From: Mycobacteroides franklinii
GTDB taxonomy: Bacteria; Actinomycetota; Actinomycetes; Mycobacteriales; Mycobacteriaceae
Direction of reading: 5' to 3'
DNA: 64,000 nt
Assembly (NCBI RefSeq): GCF_002013895.1
Contig: NZ_MAFQ01000005.1
Location: forward strand, 248,001 to 312,000
The translations under genes were made by a program, and so were the position numbers. Of this stretch, positions 35,974-45,356 are shown piece after piece (the first letter of the stretch is position 1; each line of letters begins with the position of its first letter). The notes under the pieces are model-generated. The model saw only the letters and a list, made by a program, of their open reading frames with translations. It was not told where the DNA came from and did no database searches.

Positions 35974-37124
35974 TGGGCTTCGGTGTCCTCGACCCGGCGC
36001 CAGGTCACCAGCGCCGCGGCCAGCGCCGCCAACGCTGCCAGCCAGTAGAGCGCGTGCGGTAGGGGAGAAATCGCCACCGAGGCGACGGCAATGGCAGGTA
36101 GCCCGATGTTCAAGATCGCATCGCGGCGCTGCAGCAGCAGCACCAGCCAGGCCAGCACGAGATAGATGGCGAATGGGATCGTGATCGTGAGTGCTGCGAT
36201 CGTGGGGTTCAGGTGGCTCTTGCCGAGCCCCTCGTCGACGGCGATTTCGAAGCCCGCCGAGAGTGCAGCCACGGCGGCGAAGATGAAGTAGTGGCTGTAT
36301 CCCCACAACAGGGTGGCCCGCAGCGATGCGTCCTTGCACTCTTGTTCTTGGTCGAAGTAGATCCACCAGACTGCGGCGACAATGACCAACGCGGAGACCG
36401 CGATGCCGATCATGGTGGTGTAGTTCTCGGCTTCGTCGGCACCGCCGATGATTGAATTCGCCGACGCGAGAATGGATTCACCAAGCACGATCAGGGTGAA
36501 CAAGCCGTAGCGCTCGGCGATGTGTTGGGGATGCCACGTTGTGGGCGCCACCTGCTCGGCTAACCACGGCACCGAGATGTCCACCAGGGCGATCACCACG
36601 AACAGCGGTACGCGTAGGTCTGCCGGCGCGAAGAGCCCCCAGCACACCCAGGCCGCCTGGGCGATGGAGATGCCTGCCACGTAGCGCAGGCAGGTGGGGC
36701 GCATCGCGGGATCGCTGATGGCCGCGCGCACCCACTGGCTCCCCGCCGCGATGCGCATCAGGACATACCCAGCGATCGCAATGCCGAAGTCTGACTCGGT
36801 CATCGCGCGCTCTACCCCCGCCGCGATGGTGAGCGCCCCGGCCATCTGAACGAATGTCGTCACCCGGTACAGCCAGTCGTCGGTGTCGAAGGCGCTGGCG
36901 AACCAGGTGAAGTTCATCCAGGCCCACCAGATGGCGAAGAAGCCGATCGCATACCCGACGAGCCCGTCGACAAAATGGCCTTCGGACCAGAAATGGTGCA
37001 GAGCGCCCGAAGCGCGGGACACCGCGACCACGAAGACGAGGTCGAACAGCAATTCAAGCGGGGTGGACGCGCGGTGCGGTTGTGCCGGATCGCGGGACAC
37101 CATGGCCCTCAGGCCACCGATCAT
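35970..37124 (-). CDS. LtrA family membrane protein
   Basis: A 384-residue integral membrane protein of the low-temperature-requirement A (LtrA) family. The diagnostic start RASTPLELLFDLVFVVAVSRAS is present, then FFAIWWAWMNFTWFASAFDTDD, HIAERYGLFTLIVLGESILA and an AVWWIYFD helix, with around ten to twelve helices in all. The biochemical role of the family is not established. I used the ATG giving MIGGLRAMVSRD; the next ATG (MVSRD, 21 nt in) is nearly as likely. The open frame extends further upstream but without family match. Confidence 0.87.
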   Translation of the reverse strand: MIGGLRAMVSRDPAQPHRASTPLELLFDLVFVVAVSRASGALHHFWSEGHFVDGLVGYAIGFFAIWWAWMNFTWFASAFDTDDWLYRVTTFVQMAGALTIAAGVERAMTESDFGIAIAGYVLMRIAAGSQWVRAAISDPAMRPTCLRYVAGISIAQAAWVCWGLFAPADLRVPLFVVIALVDISVPWLAEQVAPTTWHPQHIAERYGLFTLIVLGESILASANSIIGGADEAENYTTMIGIAVSALVIVAAVWWIYFDQEQECKDASLRATLLWGYSHYFIFAAVAALSAGFEIAVDEGLGKSHLNPTIAALTITIPFAIYLVLAWLVLLLQRRDAILNIGLPAIAVASVAISPLPHALYWLAALAALAAALVTWRRVEDTEAH

Positions 37125-37275
37125 GTGGTTACCTACTGGTCTCGAGACTGCGGCGGACGTGGGCAGCTTAACGTGCAGAAGGCCGTCAAGCTGGCGAACC
37201 TCGTGGGCGCCTAACCCAACCAGTTGATCGGGATCCCGTCCGCGAACAGATTCCCTACGCATATAGTGAGGCACC

Positions 37276-37959
37276 ATGCAACCGGTGACCGACACTAAGG
37301 CAGGCGGCTCCTCGCAGCGCCGTGCTGGTCGCCGCGAGGAATTGGTGGCGGTGGCGTCCAAGTTGTTCGCGGCCCGCGGATATCACGGCACCCGCATGGA
37401 CGATATCGCCGATGTCGCCGGCCTGAACAAGGCCACCGTGTACCACTACTTCGCGTCCAAGGCGCTCATCCTGTACGAGATCTACTTCAAGGCTGCCGAG
37501 GAGACCCTGGCCTGCCTGCAGGACGATCCGAATTGGACGGCGCGTGAGTCGCTGTATCAATGCACGAGCCGCATGCTGGCACTCATCTTCTCCAACCGTG
37601 AGCAGGGAGCCGTCTACTTCCAGGAGAACCCTTTCCTCTCGGAGTGGCTCTCGCCCGAGCAGGTGGCTGAGATCCGCAAGCGCGAGGACATGGTCCAGGA
37701 ACGGGTCCAGAACATCATCGAGCGCGGTATCTCCAGCGGTGAGTTCGTCGAATGCGACTCTCATGTCATGGCACTCGGCTATATCGGAATGGTGCTGGGC
37801 TCGTACCGCTGGCTCAACCCGAGTGGGCGCCGCAGCGCGCAGGAGATCGCGGTGGAGTTCAGCACCACGCTGCTGCGTGGGCTGATTCGGGACGAGGCGA
37901 CACGGATCAACGATCCGTTGGGCGTCGCGTCCACAACATCCGTTGACGGCACCCCGTAG
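37276..37959 (+). CDS. TetR family transcriptional regulator
   Basis: A 227-residue repressor. The N-terminal helix-turn-helix is RREELVAVASKLFAARGYHGTRMDDIADVAGLNKATVYHYFASK in sense: residues about 18-62, with recognition helix KATVYHYF. The C-terminal ligand domain is TetR_C-like and resembles the fatty acid/steroid-responsive regulators of mycobacteria. It matches the place of Rv0158 next to the pnt operon. It is divergent from ltrA across a 151-nt gap and lies just before an alpha/beta hydrolase gene, so it may control either. Its ligand is unknown. Confidence 0.9.
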   Translation: MQPVTDTKAGGSSQRRAGRREELVAVASKLFAARGYHGTRMDDIADVAGLNKATVYHYFASKALILYEIYFKAAEETLACLQDDPNWTARESLYQCTSRMLALIFSNREQGAVYFQENPFLSEWLSPEQVAEIRKREDMVQERVQNIIERGISSGEFVECDSHVMALGYIGMVLGSYRWLNPSGRRSAQEIAVEFSTTLLRGLIRDEATRINDPLGVASTTSVDGTP

Positions 37960-37972
37960 CGGCGGACCGGTA

Positions 37973-38890
37973 GTGGCCGCTGACTCCATCCTGACATTGG
38001 ACTTGCCCAACGTCAGATTGCAGGCGCTGTCCTGGGGACCCCACGACGGCCCGCTGGTGATCTGCGGGCACGGCTTCCCCGACTCCGCACACACCTGGCG
38101 CCTGCTGGGGCCGAGGTTGGCCGCCGAGGGATGGCGCGTGGTGGCCCCATTCACCCGCGGCTACTCACCTAGCGAGATACCGGCCGACGCCGAATACGGC
38201 CTGGGCGCCCTGATGCAAGATGTTCTCGACATTCATGCAGCGTTGGATGGCGACGAACGCTCGGTATACATCGGCCACGACTGGGGAGCGTTGGTCGGCA
38301 ATGCCCTCGCCCGCAGCAGCCGTTCACCGTTCGCCCGCATGGTCACCATGGCCGTGCCGCCGTTTGAAGTGATCGGCTCAAATCTGGCTTCGATGGGGCC
38401 CACCGGCTGGCCGGGCGTACTCGGACGGCAACTGCTGATGAGCTGGTACACGCTGTTTCATCAGGTGCCGGTGCTACCGGAATTGTTGTTGCCCTGGCTT
38501 CTTCGTCTGTACTGGCGCCGGTGGTCGCCGGGATACGACGCGCGAGCGGATCTGCGGTACACCGGTGAGGCGATGCTTCAGAAGGGGAATCGCCGCGCAG
38601 TCATCGGCTACTACCGCGCAAACATTCGGAGGGCGTTGTTCCCGTCGCGGAAGTACTGGCGGACCCAGCGATCCCTCCTGGACGGGGCGCGTACGCCGGT
38701 GCTGTACCTCCATGGTCGTAACGATGGATGCATGACGCAGCGACTGGTAGATTCTGCGCGCCTGGATCTGCCTCATCGCAGCGTTGAAATCATCAATGGC
38801 GGTGGACATTTCGTGCATCTGGAATGCCCGGATGTGGTCTATGAACTTGTACGTGAGTTCCTGGGCCCGCCAACTGCAAAGGTAGAGTGA
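37973..38890 (+). CDS. alpha/beta hydrolase, epoxide hydrolase-like
   Basis: A 305-residue alpha/beta hydrolase. The oxyanion segment is CGHGFPDSAHTWR and the nucleophile elbow is YIGHDWGALVG, with Asp103 as nucleophile, which is the epoxide hydrolase/haloalkane dehalogenase arrangement. The catalytic His lies in NGGGHFVHLECPD near the C terminus. An open frame begins at TTG 37943 inside the TetR gene; I prefer GTG 37973 just after the TetR stop. It is followed 4 nt later by an SRPBCC gene. Substrate unknown. Confidence 0.87.
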   Translation: MAADSILTLDLPNVRLQALSWGPHDGPLVICGHGFPDSAHTWRLLGPRLAAEGWRVVAPFTRGYSPSEIPADAEYGLGALMQDVLDIHAALDGDERSVYIGHDWGALVGNALARSSRSPFARMVTMAVPPFEVIGSNLASMGPTGWPGVLGRQLLMSWYTLFHQVPVLPELLLPWLLRLYWRRWSPGYDARADLRYTGEAMLQKGNRRAVIGYYRANIRRALFPSRKYWRTQRSLLDGARTPVLYLHGRNDGCMTQRLVDSARLDLPHRSVEIINGGGHFVHLECPDVVYELVREFLGPPTAKVE

Positions 38891-38894
38891 ACCA

Positions 38895-39389
38895 ATGCCA
38901 GTCGTCAGTCAGACCGTCGAGGTGGCCGCGCCACCGCAGGTGATCGTCTCCATCGTTACCAACTACGAGGCCTACCCCGAGTGGAACAAGGAGATCGCCA
39001 GCGTTGAGATTCTGCAGCGCCTCCCGGACGGTCGCCCACACATCGTGCGGCTGAAGGTGGAGACCTCCGGTATGTCCTCGACGAACGTCGCCGAGATCGC
39101 CTACCTCAATGCCTCGCAGGTGGCGACGCGGCTGCTGGAGAGCGACATCTTCGAGAAGCAGGAACAGACGTTCTCGATCGTCCCGATGGGGCAGATTTGC
39201 CTGCTCACGGTCGACATGGATGTCGAGACCAAGTTGCCGATCCCCAAGCCGATGGTGAAGAAGCTTGCCAACCAGGTGCTCGAGCACCTGGCTGAGGGAC
39301 TGAAGGGCCGTGCCGAAGCGGTCGCTTCCGGTCAGCTACAACCGGCCGATCCGCACCTACCCCCCGGACCACATCCCGGCGCGGTCTAG
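38895..39389 (+). CDS. SRPBCC (polyketide cyclase-like) ligand-binding protein, TB18.5-like
   Basis: A 164-residue START/SRPBCC-fold protein. It begins VVSQTVEVAAPPQVIVSIVTNYEAYPEWNKE, the typical first strand and helix of the family, and continues with alternating strands to a long C-terminal helix (KLANQVLEHLAEGLKGRAEA). M. tuberculosis Rv0164 (TB18.5) has the same place, beside the mce1 regulator. These proteins bind a hydrophobic ligand. The 3' end overlaps that of the convergent GntR gene by 33 nt. Confidence 0.88.
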   Translation: MPVVSQTVEVAAPPQVIVSIVTNYEAYPEWNKEIASVEILQRLPDGRPHIVRLKVETSGMSSTNVAEIAYLNASQVATRLLESDIFEKQEQTFSIVPMGQICLLTVDMDVETKLPIPKPMVKKLANQVLEHLAEGLKGRAEAVASGQLQPADPHLPPGPHPGAV

Positions 39390-40034
39390 GTACTCGATCA
39401 ATCGGCGTGCGCCGTCGATGAACTGAACCTCGGTCTGGGCGATCACCTCGGTGATGTCTCCCGCGCGCAGTGCCGCGATGAGCTTGTCGTGAGATTGCAC
39501 TGTGGGCCCGATCCACGAGGCGTCCTCGGCGAATAGCTGATGCGGTGTGTACCGCACCGCCTGCAGCAGAAACCAGGCCAGCTTGGGGCGGTCGGCCACA
39601 TGGTTGAGAAGACGGTGGAACTCGAACTCGGCCCAGGTTATCTCCTCGGGCGAGGCCGCGTTCCGCAGCGCATCGTTGAGCTCGGCCAGGGCATCTGCCT
39701 GTTCCGGCGTGATCCGTGCCGCGGCGGCCTTGGCAAGCTCGACCGCCAGATGCGACTGCAGGGCGAAGATGTCCTCGACGTCTTTGCGGCTGAGCGCGGC
39801 CACCGCGTAGCCGCGATGCGGAACCGCGTCCACCATGCCCTCGCCGCGCAGCGTCAGCAGCGCCTCCCGCACCGGGGTGACACTGACGCCCAGCTGGGCG
39901 GCTGTTTCATCCATCCGGATGTACTCACCGGGCCGCAGCTCGCCGGTCATGATCGCTGCGCGAAGTCGGCCAGCAACTTCTTCGGACAGCTGCGGCCTAC
40001 GGATTTCGCGGGTCTGCGCCCGGGGAGTTTTCAT
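39357..40034 (-). CDS. GntR/FadR-family regulator, Mce1R-like
   Basis: A 225-residue GntR-type repressor. The winged helix (LSEEVAGRLRAAIMTGELRPGEYI, then AAQLGVSVTPVREALLTLRGEGMV) is at the N terminus and the all-helical FCD effector domain with EFHRLL and conserved histidines follows. Its place next to the TB18.5-like gene and divergent from a lipid gene set with fadD5 and mce matches Mce1R (Rv0165c), the fatty acid-responsive repressor of mce1. I prefer ATG 40034 because AGGCAG lies upstream; ATG 40076 would add 14 residues and has no ribosome-binding site. Confidence 0.9.
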   Translation of the reverse strand: MKTPRAQTREIRRPQLSEEVAGRLRAAIMTGELRPGEYIRMDETAAQLGVSVTPVREALLTLRGEGMVDAVPHRGYAVAALSRKDVEDIFALQSHLAVELAKAAAARITPEQADALAELNDALRNAASPEEITWAEFEFHRLLNHVADRPKLAWFLLQAVRYTPHQLFAEDASWIGPTVQSHDKLIAALRAGDITEVIAQTEVQFIDGARRLIEYLDRAGMWSGG

Positions 40035-40087
40035 CCGATCTGCCTGCCATTTCCACTTGTGGTGACGCTCTTGCATCTAAAGTCATA

Positions 40088-40101
40088 TCAAATATATTTG
40101 A
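40088..40101. promoter_or_regulatory. perfect 14-nt palindrome in the divergent regulator/crotonase gap
   Basis: TCAAATATATTTGA, fully self-complementary, lies between the GntR regulator and the crotonase-fadD5-mce genes, 37 nt before the crotonase start. An AT-rich palindrome in such a place is the likely operator of the adjacent regulator, for itself and for the operon. Confidence 0.6.
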
Positions 40102-40138
40102 GCCGACGCGACGAAGCGACAATCCAGGAGGCTGTGAC

Positions 40139-40945
40139 TTGAGTCCCGATGAACCTGTCGGTGCACCTGATGTAACCGTCGATGGCGGCATCATGCGGAT
40201 CACGTTCACCAGGCCTGATCGAATGAATGCGCTCAACGGGCCGGCCACGGCCGGACTGATCGAGGCTCTTGATTCGGTGGCCGGTCGCGATGATGTGCGC
40301 GTTGTCGTCATCAGCGGTGGCGCCCCGGGCAGTGCCTTCACCGCAGGCGCCGATGTCGCGGAGCTGGCTGCGGGAACCGGGGATCTGACCCCGTTGCAGG
40401 CCGCTGAACTCACCATGGACAACGCCGAGCGATTGGTGCGCGCGGTGCTGAATTGCCCGGTGCCCACCATCGCGGAGGTCACGGGTGCGGCGGCAGGTAT
40501 TGGCGCCTCGGTGGGTCTGGCGTGCGATTTGATCTACGCCGCCGACACGGCCTTCTTCCTCTTGGCCTTCGCGAACATCGGGCTCATGCCCGACGGCGGA
40601 TCGAGTGCGCTGGTGTCTGCCTCTATCGGCCGTGTCAAGGCCAACGCGATGGCGCTTTTAGCCCAACCCCTCAATGCCACAGACGCTTTCGCGGCGGGAC
40701 TGGTCAACGACGTGTTGCCGGGAGACCAGTTGCGCGAGCGTGTCGACAAGACGGCGCGCAGGCTGGCCCACGGTTCCCGCCGTGCGATGCAGCTGACCAA
40801 GGAGGCCATGAACTCGGTCTCGCTCAAGCTGTTCGACGAGGCCATCGCTCGCGAGCGCGAAGGGCAGATTGAGCTGCTGATTTCGCCCGATGCCCAGGAA
40901 GGCTTCGCCGCATTCCTCGAGGGCCGACGCCCCAACTTCAGTTAG
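40139..40945 (+). CDS. enoyl-CoA hydratase/isomerase (crotonase family)
   Basis: A 268-residue crotonase. Key segments are VVISGGAPGSAFTAGADVAELAAG (CoA-adenine and first oxyanion part) and VTGAAAGIGASVGLACDLIYAA (second oxyanion part), then FANIGLMPDGGSSALV, where the isomerase/hydratase acid is Asp rather than Glu; the reaction is thus uncertain. It starts at a TTG, 8 nt after a full AGGAGG, and no other start in frame has support. It precedes fadD5 by 11 nt and is presumably under the divergent GntR regulator. Confidence 0.88.
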   Translation: MSPDEPVGAPDVTVDGGIMRITFTRPDRMNALNGPATAGLIEALDSVAGRDDVRVVVISGGAPGSAFTAGADVAELAAGTGDLTPLQAAELTMDNAERLVRAVLNCPVPTIAEVTGAAAGIGASVGLACDLIYAADTAFFLLAFANIGLMPDGGSSALVSASIGRVKANAMALLAQPLNATDAFAAGLVNDVLPGDQLRERVDKTARRLAHGSRRAMQLTKEAMNSVSLKLFDEAIAREREGQIELLISPDAQEGFAAFLEGRRPNFS

Positions 40946-40956
40946 TAGGAGAATTT

Positions 40957-42549
40957 GTGACCGACACGATCGATGCGACCGTCCAATCCGCAGGCCTCGA
41001 GCAGCCGTACCGCGCTCGGCGCCAGAACTGGTGTAACCAGCTGGCCCGACATGCGCTCATGCAACCCAACGCCACCGCCATCCGATACCTGGGGCGCAGT
41101 ATCTCGTGGGGAGAGCTGAATCAGCGTGTGCAATCGTTGGCCGACGCGCTGTCTCGGCGCGGCGTCGGATTCGGGGATCGCGTCCTCATTCTCATGCTCA
41201 ACCGTCCCGAGTACGTCGAATCATGGCTTGCCATCAATGAACTCGGCGCCATCGCGATCCCGGTGAACTTCCGGATGACGCCGCCAGAGGTCGCGTTCCT
41301 GGTCGAGAACAGCGGGGCCAAGGTGGCGATCACCGAGACGGTCCTGGCTCCGGTGACCGCCGCGGTGCGTCAGCAGACGCCCGCACTGGAGACGGTCATT
41401 GTCGCGGGCTCGGAGTCCGGAGACGGTGCTCTGGGATATGAAGAGGTCATCGCCGAGCAGGGCGAAGCGCACGACGAGGTGGATCTCCCCGGTGATACCC
41501 CCGCGCTCATCATGTACACCTCGGGGACGACGGGCCGGCCCAAGGGCGCGGTGCTGACACACCTCAATCTATCCGGCCAAGCGATGACCTATCTGCTGAG
41601 CACTACGGTCGACCTGAGCTCGGATGTCGGGTTCATCGGCGTTCCCATGTTCCACATCGCTGGTGTGGGCAACATGATCACGGGGTTGCTGCTGGGGTTG
41701 CCGACGGTCATCCATCCGCTGGGTGCTTTCGATCCTGGAGCCCTACTGGACGTTCTGGAGGCCGAGGGTGTCACCGGAATCTTCCTGGTTCCGGCGCAAT
41801 GGCAAGCGGTTTGCGCGGCTCAGCAAGCAAACCCACGGAGGGTGAAGCTCAAGACCCTCTCCTGGGGTGCCGCGCCGGCCACCGATGTCCTGCTACGGAC
41901 CATGTCCGAGACATTTCCCGAGGCGAGGATTCTGGCCGCGTTCGGGCAGACCGAGATGTCGCCGGTCACCTGCATGCTCATGGGCGAGGATGCGGTTCGC
42001 AAGATGGGATCCGTCGGCCGGGTAATTCCGACCGTCGCGGCCCGCGTGGTCGACGACAACATGAATGATGTGCCGGTTGGCGAAGTCGGAGAGATCGTTT
42101 ACCGGGCGCCGACCCTGATGCAGGGCTACTGGAACAACCCCGAAGCTACCGCCGACGCGTTCACCGGTGGCTGGTTCCACTCGGGCGACCTGGTCCGGCT
42201 GGACGCGGACGGTTTCGTATGGGTCGTGGACCGCAAGAAGGACATGATCATCTCCGGCGGCGAGAACATCTACTGCGCGGAAGTGGAGAACGCGCTCGCC
42301 GAGCATGAGCAAATCGTCGAAGTAGCGGTGATCGGCAGGCCACACGAGAAGTGGGGCGAAGTGCCGGTCGCCGTGGCGGCCATACACGGTGAGGCACTGA
42401 CGATCAGTGACCTCGACGGGTTCCTCACCGAGCGACTGGCCCGGTACAAGCATCCCAAGCACCTGGTGATCGTTGATGCACTACCGCGCAACCCCTCCGG
42501 CAAGGTGCTCAAAACGGAACTCCGACAGCAGTTCGGTGTAGCCGAATAG
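40957..42549 (+). CDS. fadD5: fatty acyl-CoA ligase FadD5-like
   Basis: A 530-residue ANL-family acyl-CoA synthetase. The P-loop is MYTSGTTGRPKGAVLTHLN, followed by AAFGQTEMSPV, the motif GWFHSGDLVRLDADGFVWVVDRKKDMIISGGENIYCAEVE and the C-terminal acyl-adenylate Lys in PRNPSGKVLKTELR. It activates fatty acids with ATP and CoA. Its place after the Mce1R-like gene and before mceA equals Rv0166 (fadD5), the first gene of the mce1 operon. The start is a GTG with AGGAGA upstream. Confidence 0.92.
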   Translation: MTDTIDATVQSAGLEQPYRARRQNWCNQLARHALMQPNATAIRYLGRSISWGELNQRVQSLADALSRRGVGFGDRVLILMLNRPEYVESWLAINELGAIAIPVNFRMTPPEVAFLVENSGAKVAITETVLAPVTAAVRQQTPALETVIVAGSESGDGALGYEEVIAEQGEAHDEVDLPGDTPALIMYTSGTTGRPKGAVLTHLNLSGQAMTYLLSTTVDLSSDVGFIGVPMFHIAGVGNMITGLLLGLPTVIHPLGAFDPGALLDVLEAEGVTGIFLVPAQWQAVCAAQQANPRRVKLKTLSWGAAPATDVLLRTMSETFPEARILAAFGQTEMSPVTCMLMGEDAVRKMGSVGRVIPTVAARVVDDNMNDVPVGEVGEIVYRAPTLMQGYWNNPEATADAFTGGWFHSGDLVRLDADGFVWVVDRKKDMIISGGENIYCAEVENALAEHEQIVEVAVIGRPHEKWGEVPVAVAAIHGEALTISDLDGFLTERLARYKHPKHLVIVDALPRNPSGKVLKTELRQQFGVAE

Positions 42550-42768
42550 CAAACATGAATCTGGATTCAGAAAAGTTTAGTCAAGAGTGAAACGTGAAAC
42601 TAGAAGTACTGTACATTCCTGTAATTGCCATCACATCGGGGGGACTGGTGTGACCGAATCCGCTTGAATGGCGGGTTTTGTTTGCTGACGAAAGGGATCG
42701 GGTGGTGTTTGACATCCTGCAGTGGCGCGGTGCCGACGCGCGCGTAGGGAACACCAGGGCAGGTCAGT
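42550..42768. promoter_or_regulatory. 219-nt gap between fadD5 and mceA (missing yrbE position)
   Basis: No gene is found here, and in particular no yrbE, although fadD5 is normally followed by two yrbE genes. It contains TGAATC-TG-GATTCA (42556-42569) and a GTAC-T-GTAC repeat near 42607, so a separate promoter for the mce set is possible. There is no transposon remnant. Confidence 0.35.
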
Positions 42769-44304
42769 GTGCCCAACTCCTTTGAGACGGACGGCCGCGG
42801 ACCGTCGGACCGACAACTCCTGCTGTGCGGCGTGGCGATGGCCGTCGTGGCCGCGTTGGTCGGCACTGCCCTGGTGATCAAGTCGACCGGCAGGTTCGAA
42901 AACTATGTGCGGGTAGTCGCCGAGCTCGCCAATGTCGGCGATGGCCTCCCCGCCAAGTCGGATGTCAAATATCAAGGCGTACTGGTCGGCGCGGTGGACG
43001 ATGTGACTCCGTCCCAGCGGGGCAGGCCCAACGTTGTGCATATCGACCTGAAACCCGGTTTGGCGCAGACGGTTCCGCGGTCAGTCACCGCCCGGGTGGT
43101 CCCCAGTAACGTGTTCGCGGTCTCCTCGGTGGAACTGGTCGACCACGGCCCCGGTGCCGCGATCTCCGATGGAACCGTCATCGCCGAAGAGACCGAGCTG
43201 CCCACGGTGCTGTTTCAGACAACCATCAGCAAGCTGCGTGACATCCTGCTGGCCAACGGACGCGGGCGTGATGACGATTCGGTGGGCATCTTCGCCGTCA
43301 TCGCCGCGGCGACAGAGGGACGTCGCGCCACGCTGCTGAACGCGGCCGGGCAGCTGACCCGGATCATCGACCAACTCAACGACATCGTCGCGACCGATAC
43401 CGGCCCGTCGACTCTTTCGGCGCTCCTCAACGCGACCAAGGGCTTGCAGACGACAGCCCCGGAACTTGTCGATGCGCTGCACCAGGCCATCAAGCCCATG
43501 CAGACACTCGCCGAAAAGCGTGAGCAATTGCAGACGCTGCTCAACGCCGGATTGCATACGACGGGCACGCTGCGGCAGTCGTTGGACAACCAGACCGATC
43601 GCATGATCGACATCACCACCAAGCTGACTCCGGTCATTGGTGTGCTTGCCCAGAATTCCGTGCACTTCCTGCCGATCGCCACACGGCTGAAGGTGTTCTC
43701 CGACAAGTTCTTCAGCGATGTGTGGGACCCGGAGAAGGACGTCGTCAACATCCGCGGAGTTCTGTCGTTCACGCCGTCGACGATGTATACCCGCGCCGAC
43801 TGCCCGCAATACGGGGAACTGAAGGGGCCGAGCTGTTACACCGCACCGGAGCTCGTGGTCCGGCCCGATCTTCCGGAAACGTTGCTCCCGCAGAACTACA
43901 AGCCGCCGCCCGATCTGGCGCCGCCGCCGGGCACCGAGGTCGGGCCGGATGGGAACTTGATCGTGACCGGACCTCCACTGCACAACCCGTACCCGAATCT
44001 GCAGGACCCCAACCCGCCCTTGCCGTGGTGGCAGCCCAACCCATCCCCGCGGGTGCCGGGTTCGGCCGACCCGGGTGATGCCGAACCTCCGCCGGGGAGC
44101 CCGGGTGTTCCCGCCCCGGGGGCGACCGCGCCGGCCTCGTTCGGCGGTGCCGTTGGTCCCGTCGGCAGTAGGACCGAGCGTGAGCAGTTGGGTCTGATCA
44201 CCGGAGGCGAGGCCAATTCGTCCACCCAGCTGCTGCTGGGGCCGGTTGCCAGGGGTACCAAACCCGTTATTGCCCAGCAAGTCTCGACAGGAGGGCAGCG
44301 ATGA
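42769..44304 (+). CDS. MceA-type substrate-binding protein, second mce set
   Basis: A 511-residue Mce protein. It has a membrane helix at about residues 22-45, and an MCE domain with LANVGDGLPAKSDVKYQGVLVGAV and TARVVPSNVFAVSSVELVD, nearly the same as the first mceA of this window. A long helical part and a Pro-rich tail follow, ending in the shared FGGAVGPVGSRTEREQLG and QLLLGPVARGT. The start is a GTG (VPNSFETDGRG). No permease gene precedes it. It overlaps mceB by 4 nt. Confidence 0.92.
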   Translation: MPNSFETDGRGPSDRQLLLCGVAMAVVAALVGTALVIKSTGRFENYVRVVAELANVGDGLPAKSDVKYQGVLVGAVDDVTPSQRGRPNVVHIDLKPGLAQTVPRSVTARVVPSNVFAVSSVELVDHGPGAAISDGTVIAEETELPTVLFQTTISKLRDILLANGRGRDDDSVGIFAVIAAATEGRRATLLNAAGQLTRIIDQLNDIVATDTGPSTLSALLNATKGLQTTAPELVDALHQAIKPMQTLAEKREQLQTLLNAGLHTTGTLRQSLDNQTDRMIDITTKLTPVIGVLAQNSVHFLPIATRLKVFSDKFFSDVWDPEKDVVNIRGVLSFTPSTMYTRADCPQYGELKGPSCYTAPELVVRPDLPETLLPQNYKPPPDLAPPPGTEVGPDGNLIVTGPPLHNPYPNLQDPNPPLPWWQPNPSPRVPGSADPGDAEPPPGSPGVPAPGATAPASFGGAVGPVGSRTEREQLGLITGGEANSSTQLLLGPVARGTKPVIAQQVSTGGQR

Positions 44305-45356
44305 AGTTCCGCGGTCCGTTGATCGGGCTATCGGTGTTCATGGTGATCGCGCTAGCCATGACGTGGCTCGTGTATGCGACCCTGCGGCGTGAGGTCGCGG
44401 GGTCGACCAACAACTACGGCGCGATGTTCACGGACGTGACCGGATTGCGCGAGGGGGACGACGTCCGGATCGCGGGTGTGCGCGTTGGCCGCGTCGAATC
44501 CGTGGCCATTGCCGGTGACCTGGCCAAAGTCGACTTCCGGGTCGAGACAGGGCAGTCGTTGTACGGCAACACGATTGCGACGATCACCTACCAAAACATC
44601 GTTGGTCAGCGTTATCTCGGGTTGTCGTTGGGCAAGACCGGAAGCACGGATCGGCTCAAGCCGGGAAGCGTCATTCCCGTGGAGCAGACGGAGCCTTCGT
44701 TCGATATCGGCATGCTGCTGCACGGGTTCGAGCCCCTTTTCAGCGTGCTCGATCCCACGCAGGTCGACAACCTCACGGACGGTGTCGTCAAGTCCCTGCA
44801 GGGGGATACCGGCTCGATCGTCGGGCTGGTGGACCAGACATCGCAACTCACCGAAACCTTCGCAGGTCGAGACAAAGTTCTCGACGATGTGATTACCAAT
44901 CTCAACGGTTTGACGAAAACCCTTGCTGGACAGAATAAAAACCTGGACACCGTGTTGACGCACACCCGCGAGATGGTGGCGATTCTGGACAATCGACGCT
45001 CGGCATTGGTCGATTCGGTTGGTTCGACGGCGTTCGCCGTGCGCAGGCTTTCGAAGATCTCGGACACGGTGTATCCGCAACTCAACGAGATACTGCATCG
45101 GGAACCGGGATTCGTCAGCCACTTGAACTCCGTCGAGCCGCAGCTGGCCTTCGCCGGGGATAACCTGCCGCTGCTCCTCAAGGGAGTCGCGCGGACCACC
45201 CAAGAAGGTGCCTTCATCAACGGATATGTCTGCGACCTCAACATCACCGGGTTCTTCCCTGGCCTCAATGACGTCGTACCGATCATCGTGAATGCTGCCA
45301 CTCCCGGCAACAAGGCTCAATACTCCCCGAAATGCAGGAACCTGGCAGATGGATAA
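44301..45356 (+). CDS. MceB-type protein, second mce set
   Basis: A 351-residue Mce protein with an N-terminal anchor (residues 5-26) and MCE domain FTDVTGLREGDDVRIAGVRVGRV, then ITYQNIVGQRYLGLSLG. It is the clear paralogue of the first mceB. Its start overlaps the mceA stop (ATGA) and its end overlaps mceC by 8 nt. Confidence 0.93.
   Translation: MKFRGPLIGLSVFMVIALAMTWLVYATLRREVAGSTNNYGAMFTDVTGLREGDDVRIAGVRVGRVESVAIAGDLAKVDFRVETGQSLYGNTIATITYQNIVGQRYLGLSLGKTGSTDRLKPGSVIPVEQTEPSFDIGMLLHGFEPLFSVLDPTQVDNLTDGVVKSLQGDTGSIVGLVDQTSQLTETFAGRDKVLDDVITNLNGLTKTLAGQNKNLDTVLTHTREMVAILDNRRSALVDSVGSTAFAVRRLSKISDTVYPQLNEILHREPGFVSHLNSVEPQLAFAGDNLPLLLKGVARTTQEGAFINGYVCDLNITGFFPGLNDVVPIIVNAATPGNKAQYSPKCRNLADG

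Noticed and set aside
42550..42768. Search for a remnant yrbE gene or an insertion element between fadD5 and mceA
   Set aside because: Only 219 nt are present and no frame there reads like a membrane protein; no terminal inverted repeats or target duplications were seen.
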